Under the pieces are notes generated by a model, which worked only from the letters and a program-made list of their open reading frames with translations, was not told the DNA's origin and ran no database searches. Shown here in pieces: positions 43,720 to 51,133 of a stretch of 57,226 bases of DNA; the stretch's first letter is position 1; the number at the start of each line of letters is the position of its first letter. The stretch lies in assembly GCF_020782245.1 (NCBI RefSeq), contig NZ_JAJGNP010000020.1, positions 1 to 57,226 of the forward strand, written 5' to 3'. The position numbers and the translations under genes were made by a program. The stretch comes from Sphingobium soli (GTDB lineage Bacteria; Pseudomonadota; Alphaproteobacteria; Sphingomonadales; Sphingomonadaceae).

Positions 43720-46262
43720 GACACAACCAGTTCGATATAAGTGGGAACTGGCACAAGGTCTTTGATATCACCAGCTTTCGAAAGCAAAAACTGAAGGCTG
43801 TAACGCCCTGGCTCTACGCCATTCAATGCTGCCTTGATCGAAAATCCGCACCACACCGAACTCTCTGAGAGGTTCAGAGAGTTGATGATGTCCTCCCGCC
43901 TTTCTCGGTCATAGATTTTTGCAAAATAACTAAAGCCAGATCGATCAGTCGGCGAAAGACTCACAAATACCGGTAGCGAAGGACTCAATAGCATAGCGGG
44001 GCTGTGTATCCATCCGCGCAGCGTCAGAGTTTGCTGACGGGAAAAGAACTCGATCTTTGTGTCATGCCCAGGTCGGCCATTGATGTTGTCCAACCATACA
44101 CGATCCCCCGCCGTAATGGTCTCGACCTCAAACCATGATTTATCTACGGCTACAAACGGTGATGCTCGATCAGCAACTGAACCACCATGGTTCCTTATTA
44201 ATCCTTGCAATTGCTGATTTGCATTCGCGAGTTTTTGAACCAGAGATTTGATATCTCCAACAGTCACCGCGCCTATCTCCTCGTCGTCGGGGAGTGAATC
44301 GAGCGATGCAACTAGGCCTCTATCATGCGACAAAGATCTTCGTACGGAATTGAGAAAAGCGTGAGCATTCTTTGCATCCGGCTCAAGATGCGCGCCCTCC
44401 GCCCATTCATTCCAAGCATTGATAAACACAAACCGTGAGGATGAAGGCAGATTCACTCGCGCTTGCGCGCAGAGGTAACTCATCCAAGCCTCAAAAAGCT
44501 CAGGGGACGAATGCGCGAAGACGTTGCCGTCTTTACCCTTCCGGCTCGTATTATCCCAGGATGGCATCGCGCACCTAAACTGGATATACTCTGCCGCTGG
44601 CCGGGCTATCTCTGACCGCACAACCTCCTTATAGTCATAGATCTTTCCGCGATACGCGGGGTCAAGATCTTTGATTTTGTGGTTAACTTCCGGCGCTACC
44701 ACGCCATGAGGTGGGAATTGACAGCTGCTATCGCAGCCATAGGCATTTGGGTCAGTGAGGCCGAAGCTTTCTACCATACTGACGTGAAGATCAGGAAAGC
44801 CGTGTGATTTCACAATCTTGCGCCAACGGGCAACAGTAGCCTCGGGGTTTTGCAATAACGATATGCGATACACCAACAGAAGCGGTGCTCCATCAACGGT
44901 TATATACTTATCCGACTTAAAATATTCGATACAAGAATTGATAAATTCTACGTCATCTTCTTCGACATGCCGTTGCGCTATTAAGACGTCAGATTCCGAG
45001 CCATCCCAGCGCCGAGACCAGTTCTCGTTGGCCCAACACAAACAAAAGTCCAAATCTAAATTTTTTTCAACATGCCTATCAATTGGCATTGTCATTAGCT
45101 TTTTACCGGAGAACCAGTAGTAATAATAGCAGAATCCCTTGATGCCGTATCGCTTTGCTAAATCGATTTGCTTTTGCTGGACGTCTTCGACTCGGAGATC
45201 ATAATAGCCAAAGTCTGCCGGAATATGGGGCTGATGATGTGTCGGAAAGAAAGGCTTTGCCCCAACGACATTCGTCCATTCGGTGAATCCTTCACCCCAC
45301 CATTCGTCATTTTCCGGGAATGGGTGAAATTGGGGAAGATAAAAAGCGATTGGCTTAACTTCGCTAGTATCATCCTCTTCTGGAACAGGCAAAGAGATCA
45401 ACTGATCTCTAACGCTGATATATTCGTTACGTACCTGTGACGCAATGATAGCGTCAAGTACAGGCAATATTTTAGAAACCTCTATTTTCTCAGCGAGCAG
45501 TTTGCCGGTGAAGGGCAAAATAATGTCAGTATCTGCGATTTTAATCGTCAGTATATCGCCGATAATTTGGGGGGTATCCGCAATCTTCTTAAGCTGAGTG
45601 AAGATATTTGCGGCGGCCTCAGTGCTTATCGCTGATGCGTTAATCCGAAAGCCAGCCCTGATTGGCAAGCCTACTATCTTGTCAATATCTGGACGATTAT
45701 ATCTCGTCGTGGTCGACGTAACATGTATTCCGCACAGGAAAATATCCAGTCCAACTGACCCCATGACGTTGTCGGTTGATAATGCCCACCCGCGGATATC
45801 CCAGTTATCAAAAGTGTCAATGCATCCCCGCCAAGCAGGTGCTGCATATAAATCCTTAAGGTTTTTTAACGGCGACTCTGGCTCAGATGATGGCAGGCGA
45901 ATTGCTCTCGCGCCCGGGTTTGCTTTGCCATGAGATGTCTTTTCTTTTGATCCCTGCGTTTCTTCGGCCGAAATCTGCTTTGCATCGCTATGTGCGGTAG
46001 CGTCAGCTCGTGTTTCACCCACCTCGTCATACCCCCAGTCGTCGTTTCGCCCGCTCACGTTAGGACGGCAGCCGCGAACAATGCAATCCTTTGTTGCAGC
46101 GCGATATGAGACGTCGCGAATAGCAAGATGGGGGAGGACGGCGCAATCTGCCTCTTCGTTGGAGTATTTGTATCTTGTTTTCAGACAGGGAGAATCATCT
46201 GAAACGGCGCCTCGGGTCTGTCGATCCGACGTTTCTGAACCAATGTTGATCCGTGCGGTCAC
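43716..46262 (-). CDS. Large WbsX-type glycosyltransferase/GH99-like protein
   Basis: The 848-aa product has a low-complexity N-terminus. A beta-type domain lies at about 140-220 (CIDTFDNWDIRGWALSTDN, NRPDID). The WbsX (glycosyltransferase WbsX/GH99-like) domain spans about 305-650, with KPIAFYLPQFHPFPENDEWW, FTEWTNVVGAKPFF, GIKGFCYYYYWFSGKK, LCWANENWSRRWDG and FVFINAWNEWAEGAHLEP. The last 150 residues form another beta domain. WbsX proteins occur in O-antigen and capsule clusters. The start is uncertain: a GTG at 46262 opens the frame with a weak ribosome site, and the first 110 residues may not be translated. It is the first gene of the cargo operon, following the phage lysis genes. Confidence 0.82.
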   Translation of the reverse strand: MTARINIGSETSDRQTRGAVSDDSPCLKTRYKYSNEEADCAVLPHLAIRDVSYRAATKDCIVRGCRPNVSGRNDDWGYDEVGETRADATAHSDAKQISAEETQGSKEKTSHGKANPGARAIRLPSSEPESPLKNLKDLYAAPAWRGCIDTFDNWDIRGWALSTDNVMGSVGLDIFLCGIHVTSTTTRYNRPDIDKIVGLPIRAGFRINASAISTEAAANIFTQLKKIADTPQIIGDILTIKIADTDIILPFTGKLLAEKIEVSKILPVLDAIIASQVRNEYISVRDQLISLPVPEEDDTSEVKPIAFYLPQFHPFPENDEWWGEGFTEWTNVVGAKPFFPTHHQPHIPADFGYYDLRVEDVQQKQIDLAKRYGIKGFCYYYYWFSGKKLMTMPIDRHVEKNLDLDFCLCWANENWSRRWDGSESDVLIAQRHVEEDDVEFINSCIEYFKSDKYITVDGAPLLLVYRISLLQNPEATVARWRKIVKSHGFPDLHVSMVESFGLTDPNAYGCDSSCQFPPHGVVAPEVNHKIKDLDPAYRGKIYDYKEVVRSEIARPAAEYIQFRCAMPSWDNTSRKGKDGNVFAHSSPELFEAWMSYLCAQARVNLPSSSRFVFINAWNEWAEGAHLEPDAKNAHAFLNSVRRSLSHDRGLVASLDSLPDDEEIGAVTVGDIKSLVQKLANANQQLQGLIRNHGGSVADRASPFVAVDKSWFEVETITAGDRVWLDNINGRPGHDTKIEFFSRQQTLTLRGWIHSPAMLLSPSLPVFVSLSPTDRSGFSYFAKIYDRERREDIINSLNLSESSVWCGFSIKAALNGVEPGRYSLQFLLSKAGDIKDLVPVPTYIELVVS

Positions 46263-46364
46263 CAGCTTTTTGATGCCAAGGCGCCGATCGCAGCGAGAAA
46301 GGGTTCGTGCTGGCGCGCTCAGCGGCCTCTGTCAACAAAGCTATATCCGGGGTATGCCGGCATC

Positions 46365-46499
46365 ATGCTCAACGAATGGTCCGATCGCGATCCTGACCCG
46401 CCCCATTCGGCATGGCGCGACAGGATTATCATGGCCCTTGCCGCCTTGACCGGCATCACCCTCCTAGTAAATATCGCTCAACGCTTCGGCTTGCTGTAG
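46365..46499 (+). CDS. Possible 44-aa membrane protein on the plus strand
   Basis: The frame starts MLNEWSDRDPDPPHSAWRDR and then has one clear hydrophobic helix (IIMALAALTGITLLVNIA) and a short end. A polar N-terminus with one helix is the layout of many small phage membrane proteins. However, it runs against the late operon, overlaps the lipoprotein gene by 36 bp, and has no clear ribosome site. Confidence 0.3.
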   Translation: MLNEWSDRDPDPPHSAWRDRIIMALAALTGITLLVNIAQRFGLL

Positions 46500-46637
46500 C
46501 GGGCACACGCGATCGAGCGCGCGCAGCGCCAGAGCCGCCGCCATGCGCACCCGATCCGCGTTCTCGCAACTGACAGCCGGCATGGACTGGCAGGCGGTGA
46601 GCATCAATAGCGCCGCCAGCCTGAGCGCGGCCCTCAT
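46464..46637 (-). CDS. Small lipoprotein of the lysis module (candidate o-spanin)
   Basis: A 57-aa frame that starts MRAALRLAALLMLTACQSMP, a textbook lipoprotein signal with the lipobox LTAC (Cys near residue 16). The mature part is about 42 residues. The ATG overlaps the stop of the preceding DUF6527-like gene (ATGA, 46634-46637), and GAGG lies just before it. Position after holin and endolysin, size and lipobox fit an outer-membrane spanin of the Rz1 kind, but it is not Pro-rich and no inner-membrane partner (Rz) is evident, so the role is inference. Confidence 0.65.
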   Translation of the reverse strand: MRAALRLAALLMLTACQSMPAVSCENADRVRMAAALALRALDRVCPLQQAEALSDIY

Positions 46638-46969
46638 TCCTCGCCCCAGCTGAATGGCGGTAGAGGAACCGTCTGACCCGCGAGCGCATGGCTACTATCG
46701 GTTAGAAACTGGATGCGCCCATCGGTGACGAAGGAGTGGCATACCTCCGGCGGATCGCCAGGCTCGGGCTTGAAGTTCGGGTCCACGGCGCGACCCGTGG
46801 TTACCAGGATCGACGGCGTGAATGTCGGCGCGTCCGGGTTGCCGTTATAGCCCCAGCGCGGCCCAGCACCTTCGCCCACCTTGATGCCGTGGACGGTTTT
46901 GCAGCCGGGGCACATGAACAAAATGCCGCCATCAGCCGAGCCGCGCAGCGTCGACGAAAGCGCGTTCAC
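46634..46969 (-). CDS. DUF6527-like phage protein with zinc-type Cys motif
   Basis: The 111-aa product begins at a GTG (46969) that overlaps the endolysin stop (GTGA). ILFMCPGCKTVHGIKVGEG gives a CxxC and His, followed by GPRWGYNGNPDAPTFTPSIL and CHSFVTDGRIQFL, TDSSHALAGQTVPLP. This matches a small protein seen in many phages next to lysis genes (DUF6527; sometimes mislabelled ammonia monooxygenase). The function is unknown; Cys/His spacing suggests zinc binding. Confidence 0.75.
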   Translation of the reverse strand: MNALSSTLRGSADGGILFMCPGCKTVHGIKVGEGAGPRWGYNGNPDAPTFTPSILVTTGRAVDPNFKPEPGDPPEVCHSFVTDGRIQFLTDSSHALAGQTVPLPPFSWGEE

Positions 46970-47679
46970 TTCGCCACCTCGCCCGTTCTCGATGTCAGCC
47001 AGTCGATGAAACCCCCGACCGTCTTGTCTTTCAGGATCGATGGGTTCGCAGCCGTCGCCGCCTTCCCGGCGATCAGGTCCGCGCGCTGTTCCTTGCCGGC
47101 CGCCAGGATCGACCCGGCCGTGACCGCGCCCAGGAAATGCGCGGCGTAGAGCGTCGCCCGATTGATCGGCACACCGCGCGAACGCAGATAGGCGGCGTTC
47201 TTTGCGGTGAAGGTCCGCGCCCGCGCCAGCTGCTCCGCCGGCGATGGCTTGAGGCCGCCAAATGCCGGTCGCAGGGTCGGCCCCCATGTGCCGCCTTCGC
47301 CGACCCATGTCGACCGGATGAACTGATACAGGCCGGATGCGCTGGACGTGGTCGCCTGTGCGTAGGGCTTGTCGCTGCTCTCGATCCGGGAGAGCATCGG
47401 CCAGTAGCTCTCCGGGATGCCGGCCGCGTCGATGGGATCGAGCACCGGCGGCTTGAGGCTGTCAAGCATCGCGATCGTGCCACGCCCCGCCCAGCCGTCG
47501 ACCTTCAGGCCATGCTTGCCCTGGAACAGACGGACGAAGGCGTCGTCATCGACGGGCAGGCGACGGGGCGCTTTCACCCCCAGATGGCCGATCGTCACAG
47601 CCCCGGCTATGCCGTCCCGTTTCAGGCCGAACCGCCCCTGAAACAGGCGCACGAAAGCGTCATCAGAAATGATGGTCAT
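46966..47679 (-). CDS. Phage endolysin (lytic transglycosylase-like with two N-terminal repeats)
   Basis: The 237-aa protein begins with two copies of a short unit (DDAFVRLFQGRFGLK... and DDAFVRLFQGKHGLK..., about 40 residues apart) that resemble peptidoglycan-binding modules (the GLKVDGWAG..T pattern). A transglycosylase-type domain follows: MLSRIESSDKPYAQATTSSA with the catalytic Glu, then SGLYQFIRSTW and LYAAHFLGAVTAG. It should cut the glycan backbone of murein during lysis. There is no signal peptide, so export depends on the holin. GAGGAAC supports the ATG. Confidence 0.85.
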   Translation of the reverse strand: MTIISDDAFVRLFQGRFGLKRDGIAGAVTIGHLGVKAPRRLPVDDDAFVRLFQGKHGLKVDGWAGRGTIAMLDSLKPPVLDPIDAAGIPESYWPMLSRIESSDKPYAQATTSSASGLYQFIRSTWVGEGGTWGPTLRPAFGGLKPSPAEQLARARTFTAKNAAYLRSRGVPINRATLYAAHFLGAVTAGSILAAGKEQRADLIAGKAATAANPSILKDKTVGGFIDWLTSRTGEVAK

Positions 47680-47717
47680 AAGTTCCTCGCATTTTTAGAA
47701 TTAGGGCGGGCGACGCC

Positions 47718-48149
47718 TCAGTCTTCGGGTTGGCCCGCCAGCCGCTTGGCGCTTAATTCGGTCTGCACCGCGTTTCGCAGTTCGCCCTTGCTTTCGGTCA
47801 CCTCACGCGACAGGTCGCGCAGCGTGATCGCCTCGACCTGTCGCATGAAGCGTTCGGTATAGAGCTTGACGACACGCTCCGCGCCGATCGTCGCTCCAGC
47901 CGACACCAGCGCGGCCGCTTCGCCGCTGACGCCGAACTGCGTCACCAGCCAGTAGGCGATCAGCCCGACCATCGGCAGCAGCAGGATGTCGGCCATCAAC
48001 AGCGACGGCCGCACCTTCACGCCCTTCTTGATCAGCAGCGCATATTTCGCCGCCAGCCCGAATGTCAGTCCGATCCATATCCACGCATATTTGGCGAACG
48101 CCGCCTCGATCCATGGCGTCATCGCCGATGCTCCCTGTTGTGTGTTCAT
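47718..48149 (-). CDS. Phage holin-like membrane protein
   Basis: The 143-aa protein has about three hydrophobic segments (WIWIGLTFGLAAKYALL, LLMADILLLPMVGLIAYWL, and a weaker AAALVSAGATIGA) and a long charged C-terminal helix (LYTERFMRQVEAITLRDLSREV, in part). Size, topology and position directly before the endolysin gene fit a holin. The ATG at 48149 overlaps the stop of a 43-aa gene (ATGA), which I prefer over an in-frame start further upstream. Confidence 0.75.
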   Translation of the reverse strand: MNTQQGASAMTPWIEAAFAKYAWIWIGLTFGLAAKYALLIKKGVKVRPSLLMADILLLPMVGLIAYWLVTQFGVSGEAAALVSAGATIGAERVVKLYTERFMRQVEAITLRDLSREVTESKGELRNAVQTELSAKRLAGQPED

Positions 48150-48277
48150 CTTCGCCGGCTTTGAGAAAGCCGCCGCAGCCATGCCCCGAACAGGTCATTC
48201 TCCCGCGCGTGGGCGTGCGCCTGCGCTTCGCTCATCTGCCCGGTGAGGTAGCAGGGCTGGAGGGCGGCGAGGGTCAT
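48146..48277 (-). CDS. 43-aa protein wedged between tailspike and holin genes
   Basis: The frame starts MTLAALQPCYLTGQ and ends WLRRLSQSRRR. The ATG overlaps the tailspike stop (ATGA, 48274-48277), and its TGA overlaps the holin ATG (48146-48149), so it is tied to both neighbours by 4-bp overlaps. That, rather than similarity, is the evidence for it. It is soluble, with a basic tail and a QAHAHAREN helix. It may act as a lysis regulator or chaperone, or merely couple translation. Confidence 0.55.
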   Translation of the reverse strand: MTLAALQPCYLTGQMSEAQAHAHARENDLFGAWLRRLSQSRRR

Positions 48278-50601
48278 ACCGCTGCCACAGCGCCGGTGCT
48301 GTTCTTCGACTTCAGGATCCCGCCTTCGAAAAACAGAGCAAACGAATTGGCGGCAGGAGTAGGAACATCAGCCGATGCGAGCGCTGGGATAACAAGCGCC
48401 TTCTGGCACTTCACCTGATCTGAACGCGCGTCGAGAATGACCGCGCCATCCACCTGCATGGATGCGGCGACTGCGGAGCCACTTGATCCCGTCGCCCGTG
48501 CACCGATACGCACGCGCTCACCTGTTGCGCCGCTGGCGTCGTCGGTTTCGTAAATCTGGCCGCCCAGCCAGCTATCTTCGCCGGTCCATCCGCTGTCATT
48601 GGCGGTCGCATGATAATAGTCGAACAGTTTGCGCGGCGCACGGCGATAGCGGGCGCGGTCCCATGGCACGCCATCCCGGCTAAAACCATAGCGGGTCAGC
48701 GCGCCAGTTGTGGTGCCCAGATCGGGCACGCCGATCATTTTCAATGTGACTTCGTTCCTGTCGCACAGCGAGCCTTCGATCAGGCCGGTATTCACCCGCC
48801 TGACGGTGCCGTTGATGACATTATCCGTAGCGCCTTCATCCAGGCCGGTGTCTTCGTTGACCGTTCGCTCGATCCGCACGGCGGTCGTTGCCGCAACAAT
48901 GCTCGGATCTTCGTTGTCGATTACGAAATCAATCCGCGAACGACTGGTGCCGAGCAGCTTGACGATATTTACCTCTGCTGGCGACGTGCCATCAGGATAG
49001 CGCCCAATTGTGCCCGAAATAACGGCATCGACATGGCTGTCATAAGCGCGGCGAAGATCAATGGCCGACGAAATCGGATTGTCGATCTGCGCACCCTTGA
49101 CCGAGACTTTACGCGCCGCGTTGGTGAAGCCGGTCACCGGGTTGGAGGATGACGCCGGTGCCGTCGAGAAGGAATTGAAGCAGTTATCGAAATAGTCGCC
49201 TACCGACCGGATATATTCAAAGGCCCGCTTTGCAGCCCACCCACCGCGACACCCATAAAAGTTATTTCCGAAAAACAGAGCGCTGGTGTTATCCAGCGAG
49301 CCATCCGGGTTCGCGGTCAGGTAAAGGCCGGCGTCCAGAAATCCCCAGAAATTGGAGCGCGAAACAACCACGCGGTGGCCACGAAGGCCCGCACCAGCAT
49401 CTCCCTTGTCGCTGCCATAAAAATGGTCCGCCGCATAAAAGTCGCACTGGTCGATGTGGGTGAGTCGAAAACCATTAAGATTGAGGCAGTCGGCGCTGGT
49501 GAGGTTGCCACCGGGCACGAAGCGAGCGTCAAACCTGATATTGTTCACGATGGCGTCGATTGAGCGGGCGAAGGTTTCTCCCACATCCGCGATGTTGGAT
49601 GCTTTGACGATAGGACCGACAACGCCGGGACCACCGATAATGCTGCCCTCGCCCATGCCGATGATTTTGAGCAGAGTCCCCTCGGCGGTGACGACAGCCC
49701 CGGTGTTGCACCAGATAGGCTCGGTGACGATTATGTCGCGACCCTTCTTGAGCGCATCGAATATCGCAGCTGTCAGCCGCGGGCCGTCATCAATCAGCGA
49801 ATCACCAGCAATATGCGCGGCAATTAGCGCCCGTTTGGTGCGGTAGATATTGCTCGATTTGAAATGGATCGGCAGGACCGCCTGCGCACCTGTGAGAATG
49901 GCACTGGGAGAGAGGGACTGGCCGTTGCCGTCGATGGCAATCGCACTCGCTCCGTTATCTACGATGTCCTGCACCGGTTCGACCAGGTTCTCCGCCTGAT
50001 GCCGCGCCGCGACCGCCGCTTGAGCCGCGGCATCCGCCGCCTCCGCAAAGGGCGCGCCACCTTCACCGCCCCATTCGCGGATCTTGTCGCGCATCAGCGC
50101 AGGGTCGGCCTCGGTAATATCGCCCAGGTCCTTCAGCCGCTGCTCGACGCCAGGACCGGCCGCGCCGCGCTCACTGACGCGGACGACCGGTCCGTCGGAT
50201 ACCAGTTCGGCCACGGGCAGGTCGATCCACCGGGGCGGGGCATCGCTGGGCAACGCCGTGCTGGGCTGCGCCGAGATCCTGCCCGTCCAGCGCGTGGTCG
50301 ACGCGCCGGCCGTCGTCTCGATGACGTCATAGACGATCGGATAGCCGACGCCTGCCTCATAGATTGCCGTCGCCTGATCGGCCGTGATCGGCGCGGTCAC
50401 ATAATAACCATCACCCGACAGGATCATCGGGATCGGGTCGAAGATCGCCTGCGTCAATATGTCCCGCCGCACCGCGAAGACGAATCTGCGCCCCGACAGC
50501 GACTGCGGCGCGCCGGCCGCGTCGAAGAAGGGAAAATGGACCGGGCGCGGATCACCGGCATAGATCGTCAGCGCCCCGGAAACGGTGCGGAACATCGTCA
50601 T
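48274..50601 (-). CDS. Tailspike/tail fibre with beta-helix domain
   Basis: The 775-aa protein has an N-terminal virion-attachment part (about residues 1-200; GALTIYAGDPRPVHFPFFDA, RWTGRISAQPS). A helical Ala-rich neck (EAADAAAQAAVAARHQAENL) follows, then a long region of short beta strands (KIIGMGEGSIIGGPGVVG, NNIRFDARFVPGG, RVVVSRSNFWGFLD) typical of a right-handed parallel beta-helix as in pectate lyases and polysaccharide depolymerase tailspikes. The C-terminal 130 residues look like a separate trimerisation part. It probably binds or cuts the host surface polysaccharide. The ATG at 50601 follows GAGGAC. Catalytic residues could not be assigned. Confidence 0.8.
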   Translation of the reverse strand: MTMFRTVSGALTIYAGDPRPVHFPFFDAAGAPQSLSGRRFVFAVRRDILTQAIFDPIPMILSGDGYYVTAPITADQATAIYEAGVGYPIVYDVIETTAGASTTRWTGRISAQPSTALPSDAPPRWIDLPVAELVSDGPVVRVSERGAAGPGVEQRLKDLGDITEADPALMRDKIREWGGEGGAPFAEAADAAAQAAVAARHQAENLVEPVQDIVDNGASAIAIDGNGQSLSPSAILTGAQAVLPIHFKSSNIYRTKRALIAAHIAGDSLIDDGPRLTAAIFDALKKGRDIIVTEPIWCNTGAVVTAEGTLLKIIGMGEGSIIGGPGVVGPIVKASNIADVGETFARSIDAIVNNIRFDARFVPGGNLTSADCLNLNGFRLTHIDQCDFYAADHFYGSDKGDAGAGLRGHRVVVSRSNFWGFLDAGLYLTANPDGSLDNTSALFFGNNFYGCRGGWAAKRAFEYIRSVGDYFDNCFNSFSTAPASSSNPVTGFTNAARKVSVKGAQIDNPISSAIDLRRAYDSHVDAVISGTIGRYPDGTSPAEVNIVKLLGTSRSRIDFVIDNEDPSIVAATTAVRIERTVNEDTGLDEGATDNVINGTVRRVNTGLIEGSLCDRNEVTLKMIGVPDLGTTTGALTRYGFSRDGVPWDRARYRRAPRKLFDYYHATANDSGWTGEDSWLGGQIYETDDASGATGERVRIGARATGSSGSAVAASMQVDGAVILDARSDQVKCQKALVIPALASADVPTPAANSFALFFEGGILKSKNSTGAVAAV

Positions 50602-50626
50602 GGATTGTCCTCGGCTTTTTAGGGTG

Positions 50627-51133
50627 TCAGGCAGGCCAGGTGGCGGTGTCGAAGGCGGTCTGTTTTGCCGCGGCAGTGGTCGCCGCACGGATGCGACGCT
50701 TGGCGAGCACGGCGGCCGCCTCGACGGCGGCTATGCGGGTGCAGGATGCGGTCATGCCCGCTTCGATCCGGCCGATCACCGTGGCAAGGGGGTCGCCGGT
50801 CGCGGCTACCTCCGCCATGGCGAAGGGGAAGCGGTTCGTGCGCTGCGCTGTCGTCAGGGCAGCGATCACGCTGCCGAGCGTATTGCGATAATCGCGTACC
50901 TCGGCCGCCTTCTGCGCATAGGCGTAGGATTGTCCCACGCCCTGCGTCATCACCGCCGACCGCATCTGTTCCCGCTTGCGATCGATGCGGGCGATCAGGC
51001 TCGCTTCGGCCGCCGCCAGGTCGATCGCCTCATAATAGCCGGCGGGAAGCACCTCGATATCGGCGGCGGCATAGCCCTCCGGAAATACCAGTGATCCGTC
51101 GGCTTTCAGGCGGTGCGTCGGGCGATTGCTCAT
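50627..51133 (-). CDS. Phage protein, tail-fibre associated, unknown
   Basis: The 168-aa product opens with SNRPTHRLKADGSLVFPEGY, a short beta part, followed by an all-alpha remainder rich in Ala (AAAEASLIARIDRKREQM, ATVIGRIEAGMTASCTRIAA). The ATG shares one base with the TGA of the tail-tip gene, and the tailspike gene follows 25 bp later. The position suggests a tail-fibre assembly or adaptor protein. Confidence 0.65.
   Translation of the reverse strand: MSNRPTHRLKADGSLVFPEGYAAADIEVLPAGYYEAIDLAAAEASLIARIDRKREQMRSAVMTQGVGQSYAYAQKAAEVRDYRNTLGSVIAALTTAQRTNRFPFAMAEVAATGDPLATVIGRIEAGMTASCTRIAAVEAAAVLAKRRIRAATTAAAKQTAFDTATWPA

Noticed and set aside
46456..46689. A 77-codon minus-strand frame
   Set aside because: It is out of frame with the lipoprotein, whose lipobox and ATGA coupling are far better evidence, and its composition is that of a shadow.
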